NCBI RefSeq assembly: GCF_963422355.1
Contig: NC_085085.1
Location: 3,323,318-3,387,317 of the forward strand
DNA from: Corticium candelabrum
Taxonomy: Eukaryota > Porifera > Homoscleromorpha > Homosclerophorida > Plakinidae
Length of the DNA: 64,000 bases
Reading direction: 5' to 3'
Shown here: piece by piece, positions 10,161 to 21,299 of the stretch
Layout of the letters: each line of letters starts with the position of its first letter
Position numbering within the stretch: the stretch's first letter is position 1
Notes under the pieces: model-generated
What the model was told of the DNA's origin: nothing
Seen by the model: only the letters and a program-made list of their open reading frames with translations
Database searches by the model: none
Made by a program: the position numbers and the translations under genes

Positions 10161-11421
10161 TTGAGTCATCAGATTCCGTTCAGACCTTACCTATCTGTAT
10201 TTTCGAGACTATTAGACACTCAGCTGAGGTTAGATGTTAGGACCGCAACAGTTCCAGCACCCGAAACTTCATGGACGCCGACGCCGTCTTCCACTTGGTC
10301 TGCGTTTAGAACGGTAGCACCGAGCAACAAGAAAGCGCGATCGCAATCGGCGGTCACAGAAATCAAGAAGAGTGTTGACCTGTGGTCTATGGAAGTCGTT
10401 CGAAACAAGCTGCAGCTAGCCGAAGTACGTTCGCAGACGTACGTTCGCTTTGCCGAAAGTGACGTCAGCCTACTAAATATTACTGACTTAGTTCAGATTC
10501 ACTTCGAAGCTCAAGGTGTTGTTTCGTGTGACGACCGAATTATCCTAGTGGACAACAGCGGCGTACCGTTCGCAGATGACGACGAAAGAAGAGGTAGGAT
10601 ATACGTTACATCTATGCATGCACAGTATGCATGACGAGGTGTTTATCTAGGAATCTCTGCAGCAAGCAGCGCGGTCTTCTTTAATTTGTCTGTGCTTGAA
10701 CATGTCAAACACCCTAAAGCCTTGCATGCTCCAATGCACTAGCAAGCATGCTTGCACTCTAGCTGGTATGTATAATTACGTTTGCGCTTTAACTAATTAA
10801 TCTAGTTGCATTGGATGCATGCAGACGTAGACTTTTGGAAGGCACCGTCTCGAAGAATCTGTGCGGTATTCCAGTCGTACTATGACACACTGAAGTGTTA
10901 CCTCGATTCTATACGAGAGACGGCACCGATCAAAAGAAAACGAGTTTCATCGGCCACCGCCTCGTCAACAGTGAGCGGTTACGGCCAGCTGCAGTCGTTG
11001 AGCTCGAGCACTCGTGCCTGATCTCCGGATATGGATATCCGTTCAAGATCGACGGCGAAGTAGAAGACGCTCTAACTCATCTCGGCCGCCTGGAGTCCAG
11101 CTTCGAACGAGTACACGAGCGACTCGAGAACATCGAAGATAGGATGGAGCAAGTCACTCGCCATCGGTTGCCATCGAAACGACTCACTAAATCGAAACCA
11201 GCGACAATAGCAGCAAGAATGATGCGTTGCAAGATTTGCCACCTACTCAGCACAAGTCCGATAGCAGTGTCTATTTGCTGCCGACAATGGCTTGGCTGCA
11301 AACGTTGCACTTCTCAATGCGGGCGTTGCCCACCCTGCAATGCTACGAGGTCAGACGACAAACGTCCGCTCGCTGTCTCTTCGCGGTTTCGACGACATGA
11401 AAGAGCTCAAAAAAGAAATGT
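10161..11421 (+). CDS. RING-like zinc finger protein, two or more exons, frame discontinuities
   Basis: Exon 1 (within 10161-10594) carries a conserved-looking block VDLWSMEVVRNKLQLAEVRS followed by a beta-rich stretch ending at a GTAGGA donor. An acceptor near 10828 (GCATGCAG) opens DVDFWKAPSRRICAVFQSYY. From about 11040 a second frame encodes a coiled-coil helix (FERVHERLENIEDRMEQV) and a cysteine cluster CKICHLLSTSPIAVSICC..GCKRC...CGRCPPC, a RING/treble-clef-like zinc site. The C-terminus LRGFDDMKELKKEM (to the TGA at 11419-11421) is in a third frame. This architecture (helical linker, C-x2-C...CC...GC-x2-C...CP-x-C, then LRG-x-DD) is shared by a group of uncharacterised invertebrate proteins. 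Frame changes near 10975 and 11350 mean a very short intron, frameshifts or errors. It may be a pseudogene. Confidence 0.5.
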
Positions 11422-12640
11422 GAAATGAACTTGGGAGCGACGTAGCTCACAACGACAGCTCGTCGGACACGGAACTACCAATCGTGTTACCTTCTGCCAC
11501 AACCCAAGATGCCGGTGCCTCCTCGTCACGCAGCTTGACTGCAGATGTACACGCCGACAATGAGAGCCCAGAGATCATTGAGCGACACATTGACATAGTC
11601 TACTTAATAACTAGCTCTAGCTGTAAGCCTCGCTGTTCTACGTTAGCTGGTTGACTTAATTAATTGAGTTGAGCAAATAGAGTTCAGTTGAGTTGACTTC
11701 AACTAGATTTCAGAAGGCGTTGACGATGGACGTGCATGTCTGTTTACTTGGTGATTTGTGCGACGTCATGCAAATGACAAATGTGACATGCTATAGAGTA
11801 CCACTCCCACCCTTGTATACGGTACCGGTACCGTGAACTACATCTAGAGTGTGCCCGTGAAAGCGTGAAGTCTACTACTTAATTAATTGTAGTAGGTTGA
11901 CGGTTTCGATGTTTTCATTTTGTCTCGATTTTTCCTAGCAAAAAACGTCGTTCCGAATACTTCGTCACCACAGTTGCCAACTCGGTGATCCGCTAGCTAG
12001 TGGGAGCCTATCTAGTTATAACAGCATTTTCCTCCAACCGGCTCATCTACAATAGAGGTAGCGTGTTGTGTACAATGCACGTACAGTACGTGTACCTACA
12101 CAGCTAGGGACCGAGGTATTCGCTGGCACAACGTTGTGTGTCCGAGCAAAGTTTTCAAGAGTTGCCAACGTGGTTTGGCACGTGACGGAAAGCAAAGTAA
12201 AAACAAACACCTGCTTGAGTGTTGTAAACATGATCTCCTGAGACACGCGTACGAATGGAAGCCTAGCGCCCTGCTGAGACTCCCGCTGAGACCCCTGCTG
12301 TGTCTAGCGTCTGCGGTCATTTCAAATTTCTATATTCTATTTTCTATTCATGTTAGAAATAGAAAAGCGAACAGCGAGTTCAAGTTTCTAGTTTTGAGCA
12401 CATAGGTGCCTAAAAATCAAACTTTAGAAAATAAATCTAAAGATCACAAGAATCAAACATCAAGAGATGAAAAACATTTTACAAAAAATATGGAAAATTA
12501 AAAATTATAATTTAAAATTTATTAAACACAAATTTTTTAAATAAGAATGCAAGTAAAAAATTAAAAAATTAACTAGGAATTGAAAATTGAAAACACGAAA
12601 ATTGAAATCCAGAAAATTAAATGGCCGTACCATCCACTGA
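11422..12640. other. No supported gene; AT-rich 12420-12610
   Basis: Non-coding by inspection. 12420-12610 is strongly A/T-rich with AAAATT-type runs. No repeat partner was found within the window. Confidence 0.35.
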
Positions 12641-12758
12641 CCTACGCCAGCGTTATAGTCCTACTGAATAGCAACTAGGTAGAGCGGGTCACGTCAGTAT
12701 CCGTCGTAACGTTGCTGCAGTAGAACTTGAAAACTGATCGCACCTATTCTCGGTCACA

Positions 12759-14691
12759 GAGTATCCTAGCTCGGTCAGTGCTTGCCATCTCGTTTCTACA
12801 ACTCCGTTTGAGGCGCAAGTCATTTCTGTCGATAGACTCCTTATATGACTTCCTCTCGCCAAATTGTCGGTTTTGTCTTGTCAACCTCTACTCTCGCAGA
12901 CAACGAAGAAGACGGATGACTCACGGGACATAATCTCGGTCACCTGATCTCGAGTGATTTTCTCTCTTCAGACGCAGATCTGAGGCGTACTTTTGGCTAA
13001 TGTTATAGTCATCATCGCTGGCTACTATACCTACGAGGTGATGTTAGTACTCATCGTACTGTTGTTACGGCAGAACGTGAAATGTGAGAGACAAATACTC
13101 GGACATCCGGGATCATATCTCGGTCAGTCGCTTTCATCGCGTTTCTACCAGACGAATTGAGACGTTAGTCATGTCTGTTGAAAGGTTCGCTTTGGATGTT
13201 TAAGCCACTGAATAGCCGGTTTTGTCTCTTCAGTTTTTCTGTTGCAGGACGGTGGGAAAAGTGATCGACCTACGGGACCTAGTCTCGGTCACAGTATGAG
13301 CGCACTTCTTGGGTTCTACAGCTTTCAGGTAAGTGGTCTTACCTTCATTGGGCATTGTACATACCGTCACAGTCGACTAAGGCTAATTGAAAGTGTTTAG
13401 TAGTGAATTTGTAGAACTATAGCAGATTCTAGTTACTAGACTGCTGTTAGTTGTCCTGTCTAAACTATGTTTTTGAATAATAATTAAGATAACCTTTATT
13501 TAGTACATGTGGTTTAGTGCTAATTAGCAAATTTCGTGAGTGATAGATTGATCATCATGGAGATAAACATTGAATCCATTCTGGCACAAGTTGAAAGTCA
13601 CAAGAGTATGCCAGGACTCTGCATACTTGTACACTGTGTACGTACTACGATCTTGTTGATTGTAAGATTTTAGCTACATTAGTTACTAGCAACAACATGC
13701 ACTGCTTAGCTAATTAGCTAATTCTATACACAGAAGGTTCGTTGGAAATCTTTACTGGACTAATCATCATAACTGTCTCAAACTCAGAACTGTGTCATTA
13801 GAATGATTGTTTTCTCTTTGGCAACATGTCACCAATTTCATAAGTTATCAGCATAACTCTCCTAGGGATAAAAGTAAAAAGCAGTTTGTGTGCAATTCTA
13901 CTTGATAAAATCATCAATCATCCCATCCAAGATAAAGAATCATTATATCTGCCAGTCAAGAATGTAGAAACAGGTAGGAATACTCTCTGGTTAACTGCCA
14001 ACAAAATGTGAAAATTCGGAGTCATCACGTTGCAAGTTTGAAGTGCTAAAAATAGTAAGTTAAACACACACATTCATGACAATATAGCTCTAGAACAACA
14101 GTAGACTAAAAATCACACAATACAACCTACTCAGGAACCCGTCTTTCTCAAAATCGCGTGACCGAGATTATGTCCCGTACGCCATCACCTTTCTCACCGC
14201 CCTGCAACAGTAAAAAATGAAGAGACAAAACCGGCTATTCAGTGGCTTAAACATCCAAAGCGAACCTTTCAACAGACGTGACTAACGTCTCAATAAGTCT
14301 TCTAGGAACGCGATGAAAGCGACTGACCGAGATATGATCCCGGATGTCCGAGTATTTGTCTCTCATATTTCACGTTCTGCCGTAACAACAGTACGATGAG
14401 CACTAACATCACCCCGTAGGTATAGTAGCCAGCGATGATGACTATAAATTTAGCCAAAAGAACGCCTCAGATCTGCGTCTGAAGAGAGAAAATCACTCGA
14501 GATCAGGTGACCGAGACTATGTCCCATGAGTCATCCGTCTTCTTCGTTGTCTGCGAGAGTAGAGGTTCATAAGACAAAACCAACAATTTGGCGAGAGGAA
14601 GTCATATAAGGAGCCTATTGACAGAGATGACTTGCGTCTCAAATGGAGTTGTAGAAACGAGATGGCAAGCACTGACCGAGATATGATACTG
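12759..14691. mobile_element. Large fold-back element with two 534-bp inverted arms
   Basis: The left arm (12759-13292) is matched in reverse complement by the right arm (14158-14691). Both arms are the same length, with high but imperfect identity. The spacer is 865 bp (13293-14157). Each arm consists of two diverged tandem units, each starting at CTCGGTCAGT (12770 and about 13108) and ending near CGGGACATAATCTCGGTCAC. A linker resembling the inter-unit linker also precedes the left arm (12640-12758). No transposase-like frame lies in the spacer. Small frames in the arms are mirror images of each other, not genes. The right end abuts a SINE directly, so the outer right boundary may be truncated. 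Confidence 0.75.
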
Positions 14692-14922
14692 TGGGAGGGC
14701 CACATACATAAATTCCCTTGTTCAAGGAACTAACATACAATTGCCTCACTCTCCGGAGTGTCAGTTCTGTCCAAGGAGAAGAAGAAGTGACATATATACA
14801 GTGACTGCTGATAGCATTGTAACATCATAGCATTGTAGCATTGTAGCATTTTAGCATCGTAGCATAGCCATTGCAGTATCGAACCTAAGCCTTAGGGGCT
14901 CCTGTATGTACGTAGGTACAAA
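14692..14922 (+). repeat. SINE copy 1 (body only, tRNA-like head missing)
   Basis: Shares its body with the downstream copy: the GGGAGGGCCACATACATAAA start, TGTCAGTTCTGTCC, the CAGTATCGAACCT block and a GTACGTA tail. It begins exactly where the fold-back arm ends. It contains an expanded TAGCATTG tandem stretch (about 14814-14870). Confidence 0.65.
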
Positions 14923-14926
14923 AAAA

Positions 14927-15238
14927 TGTGTGTGGCTCAATTGGTTAGACCGCGTAGTTGGAGATTGGCAACATCCGGGACCTTCGGGTCAGAGTTTGAG
15001 TGCGGGAGGGCCACATACATAAATTCTCTTGGGCAAGGAACTAACATACAATTGCCTCTCTCTCTGGAGTGTCAGTTCTGTCCAGCAAGTATCTACAGCA
15101 AGTACAGCAAGTGTGAAGTACATCATAGTGACTTCTGATAGTGACTTCTGATACAGTAGTGTTAGATTGCAGAATAGTGATTGCAGTATCGAACCTGGGC
15201 CTTAGGGGCTCTCGTATGTACGTATGTACAAAGAAAAT
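14927..15238 (+). repeat. tRNA-derived SINE copy 2 with complete head
   Basis: The head (about 14930-15003) contains a box A-like GTGGCTCAATTGGTTAGACC and a box B-like AGTTTGAGTGC about 50 bp later, the spacing of an internal RNA polymerase III promoter. The body matches copy 1 up to the GTATGTACAAA tail. The two copies are in tandem, same orientation, about 5 bp apart. The source tRNA cannot be named by eye. Confidence 0.7.
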
Positions 15239-15283
15239 GTATGTGATGTACATGTACAGTGTATTTATCTAGCTGAGAAGCAG

Positions 15284-17795
15284 TTTGTCTACTATGTCTG
15301 CTGCCGAAGGTACAAACCGACTGTTAGGGACAGTACAACATCAGAACAAAGAAGACATATAAAAAGCAAGCGAATGGAACGTCCCTGTCTTGCAAGGATG
15401 AATGTAAGCATTGAAACTGAAGGGACTGTGGAGATGTGGTACGTTAGTGGCCATACTGGTCACAATCCAAGTCTAAAAGAGAGCCATTTTTCTCCCTCTC
15501 CCGGCGTCGTGTAAGGACAAAATGATTCAGAAATTGACAATGGGAGTGACAATTGAGTGAGTTCTTGAAGGTAAGACAAACAATGTGTTTGTTGCTCTCT
15601 TTGATGCATCCTTGAAATGAATGTGTCAATTGTGTTGGTCTATTTTTATCTTAAATGCAATTGTGTCCTTGATACTTCTCACTTCCTGTAATGGTTTCCT
15701 TGCTTTACAAACAATTTAAATTGGGAAGCAGGATTTTCAGTTCAAACTTACTGATTACAGGTAGGTAGTGTAGCTATTGTTGTTGACTGTGGTTGTTGGT
15801 ATATAGACTTCTGGCAGAAGCTAACTAGCAGAGATGAATTTGACAATCTTGCTCGGCGAGATCACTTTGTTACAAGACAGGATTTACGAAACTGTCAGAG
15901 GAATTCAATCGACTTTGCCAAGTTTGGTCACACAAGTGATGCAGAGTCTGTCCAATCTTATGTGCAGAAATTACAGCAGGAGAAATACAATCCAGTTCTT
16001 CTGTACAAGGAATAGGGCATAAAAAATGACATTGTACCAGATCTCCCAGCAGAATCCTTCCTTTTGTGTATTCAAACCAAGCACCAGAAGGAATTGTTTC
16101 AGAAGTATACCGTGAACGTTCTGTGCATGGATTCAACACATGGCACAAACCATTATGACTTCAAGCTTATTACAGTGATGGTTGCTGATCAGTTTGAGCA
16201 AGGTGCTCATTGCCAGTGATGTGTGGCTTTTGCACGGGATTGACTTAACTTAAATAAACAACTAACATATTTTCCTATGCCATGTAGGAAGAACGGTTGG
16301 TTGGTGCATTTCTAGGAAAGAGGAAAAGCGATATGTGCAGCACATTTTACAAGCCATCAAGGATGCTGCCTCAACTACAACTGTCAAAACAGTCATGACT
16401 GACGATGATAAGAAAGGAGATAAAATTTACTGGCACCAATGCAAAATAAACATCTAGAAATCAAAGGTTTACTGAACAATCATTCACATTCTAAAGTGGT
16501 ACCGTATCTTCTCACAAATGTGGATTGATTGATCAATTATCCACAGATAACACTGGATGGTTTGTTTGCAGCAAGATCTGTCTTTGGTGATATCATAGAG
16601 CACCTCCTCTGCCATTGGCACGTTGATAGGTATGAATGTAAAGCAGGATGACCAGGAAGGGCAGTTTATCACACCACATATTGTTTTCTCTCTTCAGATC
16701 ACTTAAACGAAACATTTTCCAAAGTGAGAACCAAGTCAGATCAAGTCAGCATTTATCAGTCACTGTACTTGTTGATGCACCATACAGACAAAAATATGTT
16801 CCATCAATATCTGGAGTCATTTGTTGATGTATGGATACCCAAGGAACCATCATTCATCCAATATTTCAAAACTTTCTGTGCCAGTAAGACCAGGTAAATA
16901 CATGTATTTAGTATAGCGCTGCTGTGAACCTAGTGCTCTGATATTTATATGGTTTCAGAGAAATGGGCCATGTCGTATTGAAATTTCATTCATGCTGATA
17001 CTGATACCAACATGTTTGTTGAAAGGTGTCGTTAGTTTGGAATTTTAATGTATAACCTGTTATATGTCCAATCCTGGACCTGATAGCTACAAATATGATA
17101 TAAATCTGTTGACAGCTTTCATAACAAGTTAAAACGAAATCCGTCCTACCTGAGAGGAATAGCAAATCGAAGAGTGGACCAATCAATTACCACACTGCTG
17201 AAGATGGACGCAGACCAGTTTATGGATGTCCAGAAAATGGGATTGTGGCCTACCAGAGGTGCCACTCAAAAGAAACAGACAACATCACATCAGAACGGAC
17301 TACTAGTCCCTGATCATCACATTACAGAGGTTCAGTGTATATTAAACTACTAAGTTAAGGTAACACATATTAATTACCTATTGCATGAAAGAAATCCATT
17401 TGAGAGAAGTCTATGCATGCAATATTAAGAGCAGACAGGATGAGCTGTAGCAGCAATATTAATACCTATACAAAACTGGTTATTCCATGGTTATTCTATG
17501 TCCTCACTAGGTACCTGACAGTGCCAACACATGGCAAGTACAGTCTTAGACACAGACAGGGACTCTTTACACAGTGAAAGAAGTTATTTCCTTCTGTCCA
17601 CATTCTACCTGTTCTGCTGTTTCCTGTGATGCACAAGAATGTCAACCACTTTGCCGCCACTGCTACTATTGCACCTGCTTTGGATTTCAGACTGGTAATC
17701 TGTGTAAGCACATACACAAGATACAATCACACTTGAAAGCAACTCACAACAGCAAAGAGACACAGCCAGTTGAGAGACACAGCCAGTTGTAGAAC
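15284..17795 (+). pseudogene. MULE-type transposase with C-terminal SWIM finger, heavily disabled
   Basis: Split over at least eight exon-like blocks with plausible AG/GT borders. Order seen: an N-terminal CCRRY...RPCLARMNVSIE...SGHTGHNP block (15295-15500); a helix block (about 15535-15568); DFWQKL...NLARRDHF (about 15808-15900); the catalytic-type VLCMDSTHGTNHYDFKLITV (about 16117-16175); WCISRKEEKRY and VMTDDD (16290-16420); HLLCHWHVDR (about 16596-16630); MGLWPTR (near 17240); and the SWIM finger CYYCTCFGFQ-TGNLCKHIH (about 17665-17715). This is the domain order of Mutator-like transposases. In-frame stops are seen near 15558, 16014 and 17001, and the frame changes near 15500. The stops rule out a functional protein. 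The Ulp1/PHD block downstream is probably part of the same element. Confidence 0.75.
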
Positions 17796-17936
17796 ATAAT
17801 TGAGCAAACTAAAACAAAGGCTGCAGTAAACATTCCAGCAAAAGCAATGGACACTCCAGGCAAGTCCAGTGGCATGTTCATTTCAAATCACACCTTATTT
17901 GTGTACATTCTATAATTCTCATGATGCTAAATTGTC

Positions 17937-18210
17937 TTAGATTGTGTGCACCTTGAAAGAATTGCATCCATTGCCAAGAGCATTGCCATCCAAGCAGAAT
18001 GAAGAGCCATTGAAACACTGCATGTACCACAGATACTGGCCCTGGTCAAGGAAGCGGAATTACTATCGAGACTGCAGCAAAACGGTACTGATGCTGCTGA
18101 GCTGAAAACAACACATCGAATACCACCAGGAAACAAAGCCCAACAGCAGCAGCTCCACTTCAAGAGGCTAACCAGAAAAGACAAAAACAAAAGTCAAAAC
18201 GCATTCTAAG
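17937..18210 (+). pseudogene. Linker exon between transposase and protease blocks
   Basis: A readable helical stretch ERIASIAKSIAIQAE, a stop, then ETLHVPQILALVKEAELLSR and a Pro/Gln-rich RIPPGNKAQQQQLHFKRL ending in Lys-rich sequence. Its position between the SWIM finger and the protease block suggests it belongs to the same composite element. No domain was recognised. Confidence 0.4.
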
Positions 18211-18759
18211 GTAACGACAAGTCTCAAGTTAGTCCAAAGGAGTCGTGATGCATTCTGTTCTACATCAGAGCACAAGACAAGAATGAAGCAAAACGCGTCA
18301 AAGAAAGTCTGAAGAAACATAGTGATGAGGTACGATGCACTGTGGGTTTTTTCTGTGCTCTAGCAAAGTCCTATTACAACTTCTGACTAAGATTACACAT
18401 AAGACATTCACATACTATATGACATTGAGCTAGTTAGCTGCATAGAAAAGCAGGCCAGTCTTCATTGTTAGGAGACGATACTCCACTGAATTACCTTAGA
18501 TTATTAATAGCTGCATCTGACTGGGTACAGGCATACACGTTGGGACAGACTAGACAATGGATCCAGACATCACAATGGTGGGCCATGGAAGGCCGATGCA
18601 TTCAAAGTTGCATTTCATGTAATTATTGGATTCGGCTCAAGGGGCATTGCTAATTACAGCCTGTTATCAATTAATGTACACAATGTGTTTATAAATAACT
18701 TACATAATTGCAGTTGTAATGCCATGTTTGGGGTACTTCATCTGTTTTAAATTGCAGAA

Positions 18760-19700
18760 GCACTGTTCATTGAAGCCAATTTTTATGGAGGCAGCTCATC
18801 ACCACCGTTCAGCAGCTACACAAAGAGTTGATGGGGATCATGATCAGTCAAACAAAGAACTATCAAACAAACCAGAGCAGCCACTGCAGCTGAGACAAGG
18901 GCAGCATGTGGGAGAACAGCAACGCGTGCCCACACAGGACTGCCAATTGAAGCAGTACCATCAGCCACAGTGTGTCATGAAGTCACAAAGGTTGTCAGCA
19001 AAGTCCAATGGCAATCTAGGAATTTTGCAAAGCAATGTTGGCTGGATTGACGATGGAATTATCAACTCACCCCAACGGATGCTGAAGCAGAGGTTTCCGG
19101 AAAAAACGGTCTCCAGAACACCCTTTTGTCGCAGCAGCTGCAGTTTGTAGTGGCTAGGCAAAATTCAGTTCAAATTCATAACATTGGCAATCACTGGATA
19201 ACGACGTCAAGCGATGAACAAGGGAGTAAACATTTGTATCACAGCTTGGTCAGATACAAGCTATCGAGTCACCTAGAACAGCAGATTGCATCAATCTACC
19301 AAAGCAATGAGAAGGAGATTACAGTTTAAATAAGAGCAGTTCAGCAACAGAGAGGTGGCAATGATTGTGGGCTATTTGCAATTGCTTTTGCCTACGACGT
19401 TGCTTCTGGCATTAATCCTGAGTATGTGACTTACATTCAATCTTACATGAGAAAACATCTGTTCTCATGCGTCAAGAAAGGCTATATAACACCATTACCA
19501 CGTTATTTTCGAGGCCGCTGTGACATCACAAGGTGTAAGCGTTCTGTAGCCTCTTTCGCTATTTATTGTGTTTGCAGGCAGCCAGACAGTTTTGGAAGGC
19601 TGATGATCCATTGCAACCGTTGTGATGAGTGGTTCCATTGAAAGTGTGTTTATTTGAAACCACATAGCAGAACATTTTACTGTCCAACAAGCAGTACACA
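18760..19700 (+). pseudogene. Ulp1/C48-like cysteine protease plus PHD finger, disabled
   Basis: The protease block reads WIDDGIINSPQRMLKQRFP (about 19040-19098), LQFVVARQNSVQIHNIGNHW (His of the triad, near 19195) and GGNDCGLFAIAFAYDV (catalytic Cys, near 19356-19400). The position where family members usually carry an Asp is a His (LYHSL, near 19237). A frame change occurs near 19100 and a TAA at 19327-19329. A PHD finger follows: YCVCRQPDSFGRLMIHCNRC then DEWFH and a premature TGA near 19640. Transposons carrying an Ulp1-like protease are known, for example some plant MULEs. PHD fingers after an Ulp1 domain occur in transposon-like proteins of marine invertebrates. Same strand and spacing support one composite element from 15284. 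Confidence 0.65.
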
Positions 19701-19954
19701 GTTGCTAGTAATACTGTGGCACTTCATGTAAGGATGTTTTCAACTTTTTCCTTTTACGAGACTTGACCAATTATATTACTTCGTAGCAAGCAAAACAGTA
19801 GATTTGTTTTTTCAGGCTATCGGTTTATGTGTACTTTCAGCGTCAAATTATGCAGATATACCTATACATGCATATAACAAATATTTATAAATAGCCACTT
19901 GCAACTTGCAACGCAACTAGACTCGAGCCAGTCTCTCCCCGCCCCTGTCGTTCC

Positions 19955-20095
19955 CCGGATGTCTCGTCGGAGCACGGACGAGACATCGAGGGGGAGGAAC
20001 GGTAAGGGTGGGGAAGTAGGGGCGGGAAAAGGTAGGGGCGGCAAAAGATAGGGCAGGGAGAGGTAGGGACAGGGAACGGTAGAGGAAATATACAC
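19955..20095 (+). repeat. G-rich purine minisatellite with an adjacent 11-bp hairpin
   Basis: GATGTCTCGTC (about 19957) pairs perfectly with GACGAGACATC (about 19978). The following stretch has repeated GTAGGGGCGGGAAAAG-like units of about 16 bp with many G3-G5 tracts on the plus strand. Confidence 0.55.
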
Positions 20096-20275
20096 TCACC
20101 TTGTATTCAACCAAGAACACTCAAACAACCAAGAACACGTCATTCCAACGTAATTTAGCCATTCTAAATTATTGAAACTTACAAGTAGCTACGAGGACCA
20201 CAGTTCTACGGCAAAAATTTTTCTTTAAGAATTGATGTCTTTCTGGCTGTTTTTGATGGTACTAATCTCATCTTT

Positions 20276-20342
20276 TCAGTTAGCCATTACAACAAATTAC
20301 TCCCACGTCACGTGGGAGTGATTTGTTGTGATGGCTAACTGA
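20276..20342. repeat. 67-bp near-perfect palindrome
   Basis: Arms of 33 bp each side of base 20309, with two mismatches by eye and only one central unpaired base. The outer end reads TCAGTTAGCC and the centre is CCCACGT-C-ACGTGGG. It could form a cruciform or an RNA hairpin. It has no flanking homology in the window. Confidence 0.8.
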
Positions 20343-21021
20343 CGTGTGCGCTGCTGTCTGGAAATGTAACGTGCGTTGAAGTAATGCCCATGAAGCGCAC
20401 GCTACAAGTCCACAGACCAAAAGTCCATGGCGACAGAGATCGACTCTGGCGCTATGGACTTCTAGAGCGCGCAACAAGTCCATAGCGCCATCTAACGCTA
20501 TTCGAATAGAGCTAGTCTAGAACGCGGATGAGCACAGTTTTAACTCCGCGTCGACAGTGATAGTGACTTCTTCTTTCTACTTTCCGGTTCTCTTCTAATC
20601 GCATGATATTATGAAGCAAGTGTTGTGTCCAATTCTTCTTCTCGACCGTTCATTACGACGCGTCGGTGACGCGTGCATGTCGCTGTGAGCCTGTTATCAA
20701 TCTCTTGAAGTAGGTTAAAGTCGCCAAACCGTGGACACCCTTCGAAGTAATTAGAATAGCTCCGATCAGAAATCTTACGACAACCTCATCTTAGAAACAC
20801 AATTTACCCTTGGCCCTTAGTGATCACGCAGGCTCACTCTCTAGTCTCTAGCTATTCGTTGAGATTTTATTATTCAACTAGAATGTGACGTCCTAAAGTG
20901 GTTGATATTAACGCTACTATCGCTAATGGGGACAGCGACGTTTTCGCACTAAGCCAACGATCTATTACGGTAAACAGGACCGGAACTGGAAGCTACGCTT
21001 GCCACAAGCTGTTCGCGTCTC

Positions 21022-21234
21022 CTAGACGTCTATGCAGTCTGGACAGCTCCAGAATTTTCTAGGTTCTGGTATGTCATCGAGCATGGCGCACCCGAAGTGG
21101 AACCAATGGCTACAGTCGGGATTGCCACTGCCTATCCATCCTTTTTCATCTTTCTTTAAGTCTTGGTAGTACGATTGACCGTAACTGCTACAAAAGAAGT
21201 CATTCTCGTGGCTGCTTGAACCAGCCACTCCCAT
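21022..21234 (-). pseudogene. PHD-finger-like fragment
   Basis: A short frame containing NPDCSHWFHFGCAMLDD followed by FWSCPDC, the second half of a PHD finger (C..C/H-x-WFHF-x-C ... W-x-C-P-x-C). The first Cys pair is degraded (FFCSSYGQS). It may be a remnant of a transposon or host PHD protein. No neighbouring exon was recognised. Confidence 0.45.
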
Positions 21235-21299
21235 TGCAAACGTTGTCTTGGACTTTCCTGATAGGAGGCGAGTTTTTGACGTTGTAGCTTTCCTTTCTT

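Noticed and set aside
12727..12933. Basic small protein, mirrored at 14517-14705
   Set aside because: The two frames are the same DNA in opposite arms of the fold-back element; no coding signature.
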